Source of the DNA: Lichenostomus cassidix
Taxonomy: Eukaryota > Chordata > Aves > Passeriformes > Meliphagidae
Reading direction: 5' to 3'
Assembly: GCA_008360975.2 (NCBI GenBank)
Contig: CM039184.1
Coordinates: 31,483,797 to 31,547,796 of the forward strand
DNA length: 64,000 nt
Shown here piece by piece: positions 27,495 through 40,900 of the stretch. Made by a program: the position numbers and the translations under genes. Position 1 is the first letter of the stretch, and each line of letters opens with the position of its first letter. The notes beneath the pieces are model-generated. The model was given only the letters and a program-made list of their open reading frames with translations. It did not search any database and had not been told where the DNA came from.

Positions 27495-30400
27495 GAGAGA
27501 CAACTGCTGGGACAGTTTTGACTTGAAGACTTTTCTACCACTTGCTGTTTGAGATGTGATTTTTTTGCACGTATATTGAACCAAAGGAAATTTATTTTTT
27601 TTTTTAAATTATCAAAATAAGCATATATTACAACATAAAGGTCTCACTAATTCAATAACATCTATTTCAAAAAAAGACTAAACCCCAAGGGGAAACTTTA
27701 AGCCACTTCACTATTTTCAAAACCCAAAAGAAATAAATGCAGTATTACACAAACTCCATGAACTAAAGAACAATGTCATGACACATCCTCTAACATTAAC
27801 TGTTAATGATGTTATGGAAAAGATACTTATGTGAGGTTAAATATCTTCACTATTTCATAACAGAGAATTCTGAGATGGGCTAATGGCTTACTTGAGGCAA
27901 AAGCATGTCAATGTCAGAAGCACAATTAAAATTTTTTCACAGGTTTACAGATCCTAGTCCTACACTATTAGCTCACACTTATATCCAAGCTGTCAAGAGC
28001 AAAATGACATCCTGCTGCCATTCATTAACATAAAAGCCTTCCAAAGTAATGCAGTTGGTTTGTAATGTCATCTATGTATCAAAGTGACCTAAATCACACT
28101 ATAATGCTCAGTTTCTACAGAGAACCATTAAAGTTATCAAGAATCAAGGCTTAAACCTTTGCTGCTTCCTGACTAAGAATAAAAAGGGGTGTAAGGATAT
28201 AAATCAAAGAACTATTTACATCCTGAAATAGAAACCATAATTTACCACTTCAAAATATTACAGGGAGCATACACTAAGACAGCAGACCTAATGACACAAC
28301 TGCCAAAGTAACTGAAAAGCAGCTTCCCCCAAAATCATGCATATGAAGAACATGCATGCATAACAATAGGCACTAAATACTAAACAATAATAATGTTGTA
28401 GACTTAGGAAATAAAAAAAACCCCATGCTACAGTCTTGTTTTCTGAAGTGTCAAATATGTACCAAGAAAAGATATCATGAGCATCTTTCTAATTTTCAAG
28501 AAAAAAAAGAAAATGAGTTCTTTAGATACCTGAAGGAATTCAGAAGTCTATACACTTAGTCTGACATCAGTGTCAAAATGTACCTTGCTGAGCTTCAATC
28601 TAATGTCAATGTCCAGACTGAGAAATGAACTGATGAGCTTTAACTTCCACAGATTATATTTATATGCTGTAAATAAGTAATCCAGCATGCTCTTGGTTGA
28701 TTACAATTTGAAAAATTGCAATGCACAAGTGACACTTTCTTCCACTATAATTTTCCGTCTGACACTTGCCAAGTAAACTGACTACCATGCAAATAATGGT
28801 GCATCCTTTCTGTTTACACTTCTATCTGCACATACATCCCTTTAATAGCTTTGTCTTTCATAGCAAACAGGATATACAGAGAGCTTTATATGTTTCTGTA
28901 CCAGCATGCATATATATGCACATATGTATGTGAATGTATATGTATGTAACACATCTGTTCCCTAGTGATTTATCACTTTCATAGGCTTTTTCTTTATGGT
29001 TCCAAGAAACGTCAGAAAAGAAGAGAAACATCTTCTGTCATTTTCTCTCAACCATCTTGTTCCCTCTTTCTATAAGCAAGTGATACTGCACAGGCAATTT
29101 AAAAGTTGCAAAAAAAGTAGAAGATGTAAAAAACCAGGCGACAAAGGAAAATAATTAGGATTTTTTCATAATTTACAGATCTATACATTAATACAATAAA
29201 TAAAAACTAAACCCCAAGTGTTTTTGGTTTAAACATTGAGGCTAGAAGAGGTTGAAAAAATTCCACATGCTCAGAGCATATTCTCTATTAGTGTATATAA
29301 TAATATTGCTATGAAAACATTGGTACAAGCATATCTGTTTTGCTGTGTTTTTTCAGCTAAAGAGAACATGTTCCATTTAGGAAATTGTATGTGATACAAA
29401 AAAAAAAAATTTAAGTGGATCTGGGTGATGGTGGGGTTGGAAATAGAGTGCAGATAGAAATGCAGCTTATTAAAAAGCAAAGAACTCTGTTAGTATACTG
29501 ATGATACTGCTGTTTTCTTTGGCAATAATCTCATTCCCTTGCTTCTTTATTTATTGAAAGGAACTGGCTTGCCATCAATTTAAAATAAATAGAGCATTTG
29601 TTGCTACAATATCTTAAGCAATATAGAGATTCTAAATACTTTTCAAATCTCAGATAATGCATATACATTAACTTCTTAAATTAAGAAAAAAATGGAAAAT
29701 GAGCTGTCAATACCCTTAACCCAATTAAATAATTGTCATTTTTCTGTACCTTGTATTAATTAGGATTTTGATTCATCTTCACATAAAATAGCTTTGACAA
29801 ATATAACCAGTTAAGCAAACCAAGAGGTAACAGAAAATGTGTTTCCTCAAAAGAGCACTGACTATGAAAAGAGTCCTTGTTTTTTATCTCACGCATTACT
29901 TCATTGGCACATGTATTCTGTTCTCAGCTGCAGTAAAAGGAGACAAAGTCATAAACTTCTTTTCTCTTTTGCCCTTTTTCTAGGTACAATTGCAGTAGTC
30001 AGGACTCCAGAAATGCCTGTTTGTGTAATTGGTTACTTAGAGGACCCATTTGCAATGAAGAGATTTTGCCACTTCTTTTGGTACACTATCAATGAGCTGC
30101 TCATGCCTAGAGTCAATTAATCATGAAGTTATTGAATTCTTAGACATTCCTGAAAATTTTAGCAAACTAGGTAAACTATCTACATCTCAAAGAAGTGCTT
30201 TGTATTTTTTATGTATCTAGTTTCTGATATTAGAATAATTTTTTAATACACACTGGGTTCTGTTTGCCAGCTTCAGGAAGGCATGTTAGCTCAAAAATTT
30301 ACTTTCTCTGAGTTTACAGCTTCTAAACAATATAAAAATCTAATTTAAATAGCTAATAAAATAAATAGATTAAAATTAGCAATGTCTTCTTGTAGTCTTC

Positions 30401-30929
30401 CATTGCATCCTTCTCAAAAAAAAAGCTCATAATTCCATGACTACCTTTTTATCCCTTGAAGACAACGATAATAATGTAAATTTGTTTTTACTTAATGTTT
30501 AGTTATTTAGTTTCACTACGGATTGGCCTAGAGAGTTTTTTGGCAGGATATTCAGAGATTCCCATCTCCTCCTATACAGGTAAAAATCTTTCAAATAACT
30601 CCATCTCCAAATTGTTCAAAAATAGTTGAGAAAGAAACCAATGACATTTTTGCCTTGCCTGCTAATGTTGACATCCTAAGAGAATACTTTCACTATCAGA
30701 AGTTTAACACTGCAACAATCATATTTGATTAGAATTCTGTATGTCAGTTTGGAAAAAGTTAAACCAATTCTATAATTTGTCCATCAATACATTTCCAGAA
30801 AATTACAAAACTTCCATTGAGCCCAAAACTACAGACCAGTTTCCTTTGTTGCTGAGATGTGAACACAGGTTACACCCAGAAAGCAATTTGATGGTCTCTG
30901 CTCAATAAATTGGTTGCTTCAAATCTCAC

Positions 30930-31006
30930 AAAAATAAACCAAAACAAACAAAAAACCCCTCAAACATCAATCAACCAACCAACCAATTGCCCAACCCACC
31001 CACCCA
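30930..31006. repeat. Low-complexity A/C-rich repeat
   Basis: Imperfect AAAAC-like units change into (CAAC)n and then (CCCA)n units. The G content is almost nil over about 77 bp. Confidence 0.8.
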
Positions 31007-33145
31007 AGATATAAGATTAAAACAAACATAGGAGACCTTTTTCAGCTGAAACACCAAGCTCAGAAAATTCAATCCTGCTCTTCATAGCCCCCTAATCCAC
31101 TCTGCTCCCCCAGTCCATGTTTTTAAGTCAATATAGTCAAAGTGAGAGAGGAAATAGATTACAAAACCTTTCAGCACATGGAAAGCAGTCTCAGTTTAAG
31201 ATATTTGAATGTAAAAGATTAGAACAAGAAGGTTCCTGAGCCTTTAACATTTCACAGTTAACAATCTGACTTCTCTCTGCAAAAGGAAAATGAAGTCTCA
31301 CGTGCTTTTTCAGGAATTGGTCAGGATCAATGTGTTCTCTAGATTTATTGCTGCTTACTGCATTTTATGATATGAAAATTAGACCTCATGCCTCTAAAAT
31401 CAACATTGGAACAGTGGGTATTTCAACACGAGTTAATCAAGAGGCAAGGAGTGTTCTGGCAAAGAATAGACAAAACTAATTATGGTCTCCAACCACACAA
31501 TTATGTGTTACTCGGACCAATTTTGCTCTCTTATGAAAGCTTACATATTAGAAACATTTGTAGAATGTTATTTCCTTTTTCTCTTTCATGAAAGAAATAC
31601 TTGATCAAAATAAAATTACGATATTAAAAACAAAAAGGAAAGAATGTAAATTGCACTTCGTCCTGACATTGCCGTCTCTGGGTGTGCCTACACCATTCTG
31701 CCAAAAGAGGAAAAAAACCATCTTTCTGAATTGAGAGCTGTTCTCAATTTTTGTGTTAGTTAATAGTTACCAATTCCCCAAGGTCAAATCTATGAATATT
31801 TAATACTAAATAGGAGTGCTAATTGTGTTTGAGAAACACAGAATTGGACAAATATATTCTGCACATTATAGGAACATAAAACATTATTATAATTGTGGAG
31901 TTTTAAGTGCTTGAAGGGAGAAAAACAATAAAAAGGACCAATTAATTTTATCCAATGCAGAAAAAATAGAAACAAGAATGGTGACTGATCAGGGTAAAAA
32001 GCCAATCTTGTTACACAAACTGCTTTCTTTGTATCATGTACCCAGGAGACAAGGGCTGCTCTAGGACAGGAAGAGTTTTCATCATTCATTACTGGCAGCC
32101 ACGTATTCTGAAAATGGTCCACAGCTTTACTGAATGGCATAGATATGCAGCCTTTGTCAATAATGATAAAAAGCCATTGAATCATTGCTAGCCTTTTTCA
32201 TGCTGATGGGAAAATGCCCGAGTGAGATGCCTCTGACAGAATGGCAACTATTTATAAATACCAAAGGACTAACTTTTGACATCATTCCAGATTTACTTCC
32301 AAGTAACTGGAGAAATATCATGCTGCACATAGACTAATTTTGTAATTATGACAAATGATTCATAAATTTCTGCTTTATTTTAGAGAATGGTTTCAGAAAT
32401 GCTTTGGCCATAAATTGATCATTTTTATTTATGTTAAAATGTAAAAATCACCTCAGTAAATTAAACTTTATTATCATGTCTTTATATTTGCCTGCATAAT
32501 AATGGTAGCAGAATTACTAATAATTTTTTAAGGTTTTTATGTAACAATATTATATATATTAATACTTATAAGACAGAAAGCAGACAAGCAGACAAGTATG
32601 TGCACATATAGAGGATTCTGTAAAGAAACATGACAAATACTAAGTGCAAGTACTGTTGTGCTACAAGATAATTTGGGAATGACATCAGTGGGTATTAATT
32701 TTTAGAACTTTTCATTTGGATGCTTATTTATTTATGTGTTATAATAATAATACTGTCTTCAGTCATGCAGGTCTGCAAACCAAACATCGGCTGATGTCAT
32801 CATTGGGTTTGAGTGCTTTAGCTGACTTTACATGATTCCAACCCTGAAGATGTCAGACTGATTTAGAGGATTTTAGCCATGTTCTGCTTTCAGACAAACA
32901 CCCTTCCTTCTACTAATGCAAATCTATAATAGACTTGATGTGTGCTCCTACAGTTGAAGAAATTTTGGGATCCTCTATTATAATAAATTATATATTTTAC
33001 ATAGATCTGGAAACTTGAGCACATATGCCATTAACTCAGAAAATGAAACCAGAAACCAGAAGCCATTCTGACTGCAAGCACACTGAGACAAAAACTGTAG
33101 TTAACACAGAAGTCCATAAAAATGACTGAATTTAGAAACATCAAG

Positions 33146-33408
33146 TGTCGCTGTTGAGCCGCTAGCAGAGAAAAGACCCAGTTCTTGGTGGCAAGAAGGA
33201 AAAAAGACCTTTATTGTTTTGATTTCATCACATATATAGAGTTTTCAAAAGTCACCCAGATTGGTCAGTCAGAAACCTCCCCCTAGGCCTGATTGGCCAG
33301 GCCTGCACCGTCCAAATCCTGGCACACTGTTTTCAATAACATCCAAACCTTATCTTTATTTATAAAACACAAAAGGAATTCTCATGGGAAAGACCTATGC
33401 TAGCCACA
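33146..33408 (-). mobile_element. Solo LTR of an endogenous retrovirus, copy A (263 bp)
   Basis: A 263-bp element starts TGTCGC and ends CCACA on the plus strand, so on its own strand it runs TGTGG...GCGACA with canonical TG...CA ends. The 6-bp target-site duplication ATCAAG flanks it exactly (33140-33145 and 33409-33414). On the minus strand it has two CCAAT boxes (about 33260 and 33292), a TATA-like TATATATG (about 33233) and an AATAAA polyadenylation signal (33210-33215), in the order of an LTR U3-R-U5. No gag, pol or env sequence adjoins it, so it is a solo LTR left by recombination. A 6-bp duplication fits class II (ERVK or alpharetrovirus-like) elements. Copy B lies at 56259-56521. Confidence 0.93.
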
Positions 33409-36400
33409 ATCAAGTAATATTTAAAATTGTACATTGGAAATTTGTTTTCTCAAAACTCCTAGTTTTCCACATTAAAGATGTCCTTTTACACTATTTCCTG
33501 TAAGTTTAAGCCAAAATCTTGGGTTTTTTATAATTTTAAAGAAAACTATTTCACAAGCCCTACATACTAAATGCATTTTTAGTAGCCATATTTGAATGAG
33601 AAAGAGAAAAATGGATCTATTCCATATAAATTTTCGCAAAATGGCTTACTTATTTTTTAAATTTATTTTGTCAGATCTTAATTGGATACCCACATTCTAT
33701 TATAGAAATTTTTGAAACTACTCTTAAAAACAAAAATTCATTGAAGATGGAGAAAAAATTACTTTTAATTCAGCAAATCAGCAGAATGGAGCCTCACTCT
33801 AAAACAGACAAAGTAATGAATTAAATTTGTCCCTTAAAAAAAAATAACATGACCGAGTACTTGCCACATAGATTAGAGCATCTTCAACACATTTAAAAGT
33901 TAAGTAAATAATTAGATAAATCTGAGGTAGTAAGATAATGTTATATTTTTCTATTTTATTCCATCATAGTTGCTGCCAGACAAATTCACCTTTGAATCAG
34001 TTGGCAAAGTCATTCATTGATCATGCAGTCAGCATTCAATGTCTTGTATGGAAATGAAAAAAACAGGTACGTGTCATGAAAAACTATAAAATAGCACTCA
34101 AAATGGCAAAACCATCTGAAACCATGGTCCATATAAATAAGACCTCTCAGCAAATACTTATACCAGCAAGAGTAGTTTACTCAATATGTACTTGTAGTGA
34201 ACATCAGAAAGAAATAGAGGAGTACCTAAATTCTTTGTTCATGATTGATTGGAAATGCCAAGTTATTAAAACAGTAATTCCAGGGCAAATGTAGTTTATT
34301 CAGGGGATTACCTTTCTTTTGTACTTCTATCCTTCATCATGTGTGACAAGAGTACCAATGCCATCTCTCCCCAGGCTTGAATGAGATGAAGGCATTAGTT
34401 TTTAATCTTTTTAAAAGGTAATCTATAGAGATGAATAAGGCTTTTGTTTAGAGATAATCATAATCTTTTATGTCTATACAGGTACAATCAACTGTGAAGA
34501 GATGTGCCAAAGTGTGGGCAAAGCAGCTACATAGTTTATCTGACTTAAAATGGTTTTGCTGAAGGAGGAAAACTACATTGGTTTTATTTCTTCACTGAGT
34601 TATGGACATAATTACTGCTGCTTTTACAAATTGTTTGAAAGCATGTCTCCCAACAGAACATGGTAGTTGGCTACTGCTGTGACTAAATCATCACGAGTTC
34701 TTCTTCCAGTGAATTGACCATAACAATACTGCAATAGAAGCTAGATCTATAATAAATGTTCAAACAGATGTAATTAGAGGCTATTGTTAATGAGTTCCTT
34801 TAATGCAAATGCATGGTTGCTTCCTTGTCTAGAAAATCAAGAGATCACATGGAGATACGTGGTAAGATACATCAGACTAAAGAAATCTTGGATTTTGCCT
34901 TTGCAGAAAAGGACAAAACTCTCAGATGCCGTTCATAGAGGGAAACTAGAGGAGAGTGAGATTGTGCAGACTCATTGCAGAGTAGATTATTACGCCTGAA
35001 GTATTTAAGGCACTCTATTCCCCCAGCATAAACCTCAAAGACTGGTTTCACAGGGACTGCAGAGGAGGGAGCAAGAAATACCCAGTAAATTCTCGTGTAG
35101 CCCTTGCAACATAATCACAGTGAATCCTTCAACTGCTCCTTTTTGAAAAGTTCTTTAAAACTCACTATGTCAGAGAAAATTTCTTCGTAGGTAGAAATGG
35201 GTATAGTAGTCTAAAGTGTGCCCTAGAAGTTTTCAGAGTAGTCCAATTTTCTAAAATGTGCTACAGCATGTTTATCATACCCACAAGGGCTTTTTTTCCC
35301 AAGTTATGATTACATTTTAAGGATTATGCTTTCAGAGGCAAGTATGGCAAAAAAAAGATCCCATTAGTATAAGTGGAGACTGCATGACTGATTTTAAGCA
35401 CACAGCAGCTTACTCATGACAGATGTTGGTCTATAACAACCTTTATAACAGTACAGAAGAGATCTCCTGTAAAGACACACTATCCAATGAAAAGATTTAA
35501 ATCCTTCTTCCATTGCTGCAAATGCTGCAAACAGCTGGGGCCAATATCACTGATAAGTTAAGAAGAATGTTTAAACAAGTATCAAACAAGTTAACTCTGA
35601 AGTTCCTACAAAGGCACCTATGGAAGTAAACCAGAAATTACGCCATTGACAAAGCAGGTGAAACTAGCAAAGGAGGAAATATAGAAGTCTAAAAATGAGC
35701 TAATATGAAGAGAATGCCCAGGAAATAGTAAGCTGAAAGCACAGTGTGTACTTGTCATGTGAATGCATGAGCCACATGTACCATAGAGCACTAGACTCAG
35801 CACCATTTCACAGGACTACACACACATCTCTGTTGGGTTTAGCAGTCATAAATCATCTGTTACATAATTTCACTGTTTACTGCCATTTAGAAAAGCCAAA
35901 AAACCCCTGTCATACTGAGAACATTTTTGAAACCACTTGCGCCTTTTTTTTGTCTCATTCTATCTACCATGTACATAGTAGAACAAGTTCAGCTTTTTGG
36001 TCTTTTTACAGTAACATGATTGTGACTTGTGCCAGCATTATCAAAATATTTGCTTTAATTGACTCTTTTATTGCAGTTTAATTTGTCGCTTGTTATCTCA
36101 GTGAATTAATGATAACTTGAGGTAGAAGAACAGCCATCGATTAAAATACTTCCTATTTATCATGTATGACAGAAGGTAAGAAAAGTCTGTGGGGAAAAAC
36201 TAGGAAGAATTGCTTGCTTAATTGCTGCATCATAACCAGCAAAATATGAATAGAATATTAGTTTAACATATCAGTACAAATGCTTCTAATGGGTAATGAG
36301 GAGAGAGGAGGGGAACACCAGGAAAGCTCTCATTTAGTACATGAAGTAGTACAGAGCTGACAATAAAGTTATTCACATTCATAAAAGGAGTTCACTGCAG

Positions 36401-36605
36401 CAGTATTTCTCTATTTCAGACATACTGAGGAAGTGACGCAAACCCAGATTTTACTGTTGATGTCCTCTTTTTCCGCCACTTGCCTTATTTTCAGCTTCAG
36501 TAAGGGAAACTGATACTTTGTAAAGAAAAAGGCTTTTGGAAAGTATAGGTAAATGTTTTGGTTTTTTTTTAAATAGCAGCTAATGAGGAAAATCTCCCAA
36601 ATGCA

Positions 36606-36636
36606 ACTCTGTTCCAACCCAAACGACTCTATGACC
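36606..36636 (+). mobile_element. Possible short CR1 3' tail
   Basis: The words gttccaacccaaacgactctatgacc resemble the plus-orientation CR1 3' terminus (ccttccaacccaaaccattctatgatt). Only about 30 bp match, so chance cannot be excluded. Confidence 0.4.
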
Positions 36637-37860
36637 TTCCATTTGTTTGCTGCAATTGTTGTTGGAATAAAAAGTACAAATGGAGCTGCTGATTTCCTTA
36701 AAATAAAGAAAGAAAGTTTTTCTCAGCAGGTGGGGGGATAAAGTGACAGAATTTTCTGAACTATAAATTATCCTTAAAATAGATAGAACATCTCTTAAAA
36801 TTCCTCCTCTGTCAGGAATTTCCCAAAAGTAGAAAGATGGGTGAAATAGCTCTGTCATAATCAATCCTTCCCAGTCATTAGTATTGGAGGAAAGGGCAGA
36901 TACTGAGGCAGAGCCAAAAAAATAATAACTCTTCTTATTTTGTGGATGAACAGTAAAAGTGATCAAAGTGTCTGGGTTTAATAAAAGAAAAAGTTCAATT
37001 GAGAAAAATGATAACCTTCTCCCTGCTCTTATAATTTAAAGCATTTGGGTAACACTTAAATTTTTCTCTGGTTTGAAAAGGCTGAGTTGAGCATGAGTAA
37101 TAAGAGTGCTATAGTCCATCTTTTGATACCAGTTCAATCAAAGTTGCACTTCAATAGAAACTAAACTTTAGTTTCAAAAATAATAACAAAACACATCTTC
37201 CTTCTTTCAGTCAGACAAAATACCAAAATCCACTTCAATTTGAATAAGATGGGACTGTTCCAGAAATGTCTAACTGTATGAATTTCCACATTAATTTGGA
37301 CGCCTAAATTTGCATACCCTCTCTATCGTTATCATATACCTATATGTACGGATTCAGAAGCATAGAGAACAGAAATTTCTGTAAAAGAAAGAAAAAAAAA
37401 TTGATTTCAAGTATAAAACTTACTCCCATATGAGCATGATTAGAACACATTTTCTCAAACCTCTCCTTTCCTCTGTATTATAAAAGATTGCATGTCATTC
37501 CCTGTGCAGTCTTGTTAATGCAAATTAAAATACAAGAGAAATAACAGTTGCGAAACAGCATAAAATAACTGACAAAATAACACCCCTGAAAACTCCTAGC
37601 CCAGGGACACAGACCAAGAGCTGAAATCTGCAGTGAAACTCAGCTGTCTTTTAAATGGCCAGATCTCAGATTTTGGAGGAGAAAAAGCAGATGCCTGATC
37701 TTGTTTCATATCATTTCAGCAGAAGCTCTGAAAACTGACTGCCTTGAAGGTTACAATCATCCAGGACCATTTCCATCAGGGCTAATCAAATATCAGTTCT
37801 GTGGTATCATAAACTAACTTAGGTGCATTTTCCAAATGCTTCTCTCACAGTGACCTCTAA

Positions 37861-37957
37861 TTTCCTCTTCTTCATCATCTCCTTCTTCTTCTACCTCCTC
37901 CTCTTGTTCTTTCTCTTCCCCCTCTTATTCTTCCTCTTCCTCTACTTTTACTTCCTT
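37861..37957 (+). repeat. Polypyrimidine (CTT/CCT)n tract
   Basis: About 97 bp are nearly all C and T on the plus strand with few purine interruptions. The complementary strand reads as a GAA/GAG-rich purine tract that would encode a run of glutamate and aspartate but is interrupted by a stop. I take it to be a simple repeat with triplex (H-DNA) potential and not an acidic protein exon. Confidence 0.85.
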
Positions 37958-40900
37958 TGGTTCTTTGGGAAGATGGTAGGGAGCTGAGCTATTGCTGAGT
38001 AACTCCTATCAGAGTCTTTCCTTCAATGAGTAATCTTAATTATAGTTCCAAAGGTGCTCAAGAACATTTAGAAAATTGCCAGCACTGAGTATTTTTCTAC
38101 CATGACCAGCTTTACATTATACCCATTATCACAGTGGTGACTTCATTCTGCTAAATCCTGCTGGTACTTCTCAAATTATTTTTTTAGTTCTGTTATAAAT
38201 AATCAAAGATTAGCTCATTTAATGTATTTTCCAGATCATAATTAAAAACATTACTTCAAACCAGGGTAGTTCTCTTTCAATATTCAAACATATCACTACA
38301 TTTTACACTTTCCAAAATTGAGGAATTGTTCAGGCTCCTTGTTTTCCAGGTCTGATCCAGCTTCTGACCTGTGAGACAACATTGTTAGATTAAGTCTAAA
38401 ATTTGCATGTGTCACTAAATACCTGGATCATCGGGGGAAAAAATGTCAGTATTCAGTATTTCAACTGTGTGAGCAGATTAATTTCCTTAAACTATCTTTA
38501 AAAATTACTTCCATTTCTTTTTTTTTTTTTTTCTCTCATGAGCACTACTGAAATTACTTGGAAAGAGGAAAAGCAACTTTCATATTCCTATTGGAAGCAA
38601 TTCATGAACCCAATTACTGGAGTGTCAGAACATATCTACCTTTTGAAGTATTTCTTGTCACATGCTGAATATTTCATACTATCCAGACCAGCATATACAT
38701 ATTTATTTCAAGATGGCTTAGGAATATTATGTCCGGTTAAAATTGTACTAATTCCAACAATGATTATGCTACATATCAGCAAGATAAAATCATATTTTTC
38801 AGAATAGGTAAAGAAGAAAATTTTAAACTTTTGAAAATTCTTGGTAAGGATTTGCATTTTTCCAATAATACCTTGCAAATCATTTGATTGTGAATGAACA
38901 ATTCTTCAGTTCTGCTGCCTTTAATGTGCTGGCACAGTGATCTCACCTATGAGCTTTATAGATTAGTTTATTGACTACTGTAGAAATGACAGAGCTGAAT
39001 GGCTCTTTTGGAAATGTCATATCTGAAATATGTTAAAAAAGCTTTTGCAGCATTCAGGTGCCAGAGATCTAATGATCTGACTTCGCTAAAACAAAACACT
39101 ACCATGAAACAAGTTATTTTACAGTAAAATGCTGCAGATTATGGCAATGATGGTAGCATATTTCAAAATGAAAACAGTGTTTTTCTCTTTCCTTGGACAT
39201 GCAGAAAGTGTTGCTAGAAGAGAAAGAGATTTATAAGGGCATTTAAAGTAAACATACACAAATGTGCTTCTTAGAAGACAAAAATGCATTATTGTGATTT
39301 GCATTTCCATGCATTTTACTTTATGTGCATTTTGTACAATTTTAGTGCCTATTATTGAATAATACACTGCTTCTTAAAGCAGGATTTTTTACTAAATAAT
39401 TTTTTGCTAGGTTGTAGAGATTTCTATGAGGTTATTATTAAAATTCTTGTGGACTGTAAATTTTTTATAAATCAGAATTTAGAATACTACAGGAAAAGAA
39501 GCACAGCTAGGATGAAGGCAAATCAGATGGAAGCAGATATTTTTAGATTTGTATAAAAGAATCCGACAGCTCTTGCAGAGTTATGGAAAATATCTCACCA
39601 GTTACTCATTAAAAGGAAGTGGTAAAAAGGTTTTAAAGGAAGAAAAATCTTTTATGTATAAAAGATACATGCACACAATCTCAGCTCTCATCTTTCTAAA
39701 GCCTTTCAGTCATACTTAGAGTGGAATACAACTCTGATTTGTTTGACAGGTGTTCGAGAGTTACCTCTGTTGCTTTTTAAGATGTCAAAGATTCAATTTT
39801 TAAAGCTTTTACCCAAGCTGCTTTGTTTTAGTTCAAGTTCCTTTCTTTAAGAAAAAACCAGCAGTTACATCTCAAATACTTTTAAATAGTACTTGTTTTT
39901 AGAAATTTTTGTTTGATGTAGCTCTAGCTTACCATCTTTTTGTGTTTAATTGAAATGAAGCAGACAGACGTTTCTTAACCACTTAAATGAAAGATAGTTC
40001 ATACTCTAACTATATTAGGCCATATGGGCATAAAATTATATCCAAGTGAGCAAAATAAAAATCATTGAAATGTTATTAAAAGTCACACCTCCTCTCAGAT
40101 GAGGAGACATTGAGCTGTTCTGCTGCTCATTTGGATTGTGTCAGTAGGCAGGAAGGGAAGCCAGTCCATCAAGGGTTCTCTGGAGTTCTTGGGATATGAG
40201 GTGAGCTAAACAGAAAAGTTCAACTCCTATTTTAGTTTTGAATTCTTACGAAACTTCCTGATAATTAAAATGTAAACTTTGGCTTTGTATCAACTCAAGT
40301 TACCAGGATAAACTGGATCAAGGACTTGTGTCAACAGCAGTCTGAGAGGTCTCCTTCACTGGAGGCTGGCAGTGAAAGAACAAGTGCCCTGGCATATGCC
40401 CAAAAAAGCACTTACTTGAATGTTTCAATCAAAACTCCTGAATAATCTCAATCAAGACTTTTTTTTTTTTCCACTTTTCTGTGACTTTGTGCAGGTTCCT
40501 AACATTGTGAAGTCTTTAATTTGAACTAGTCTTTATTGTCTGCTTAAACTATGAAAAAACCCAACACCACTAAAAAAAGAGCTACATAAGTCTCTGCCAC
40601 CTGATAAACAAAAGTGAAGTACACTGCAAATATGGATAAATTTAAAGCAAAAATCATGTAGATTCACCAACTTAAAATAAAATGAAAATAATAAATTAAT
40701 AAAATTTTTCAATGCCATTTGCTTTATATACATCTTCATATATGTTCCTTGATGGACAGTTCCCTCAACAGTGCCTTCGATATTTTGTCTGGTTAGTCAA
40801 ATTCATTGTTTACATGACTGTTAAATTTTACTTGCATTTGATTTGTAACCACTTAGAAGTATACTCATGCTTCAAGTCACTTCATCCACCAATCATTTCT

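Larger units (their letters stand above)
26700..33139. other. AT-rich DNA without recognisable genes
   Basis: No gene was recognised. Simple repeats include a 21-bp A run (27474-27494), a TATG-type patch near 28910-28950 and an AACC/CCCA-rich patch (30930-31006). The longest unrecognised open frame in the window is at 31790-32185 minus (131 codons). Its length is within chance expectation for DNA of this composition. Confidence 0.65.

Noticed and set aside
29983..30118. Possible ribosomal protein L3-like peptide (TPEM...GYLEDP) after an acceptor-like polypyrimidine-AG
   Set aside because: The resemblance to the L3 segment TPPM...GYVETP covers only about a dozen scattered residues and stops at once on both sides. 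The splice-like site fits no exon pattern. Chance similarity is more likely than a pseudogene.
31790..32185. 131-codon minus-strand open frame, the longest besides the AFG3L2 copy
   Set aside because: In DNA of about one third G+C, stops fall at roughly 7% of codons, so by a rough estimate about one frame of this length is expected in six frames of 64 kb. The translation shows no recognisable domain.
36580..36966. 128-codon minus-strand open frame
   Set aside because: Chance length for this composition, no known motif, and its start region overlaps a probable CR1 tail.
37861..37980. Acidic glutamate-rich exon on the minus strand
   Set aside because: The reading is interrupted by a stop and comes from a simple purine/pyrimidine repeat.
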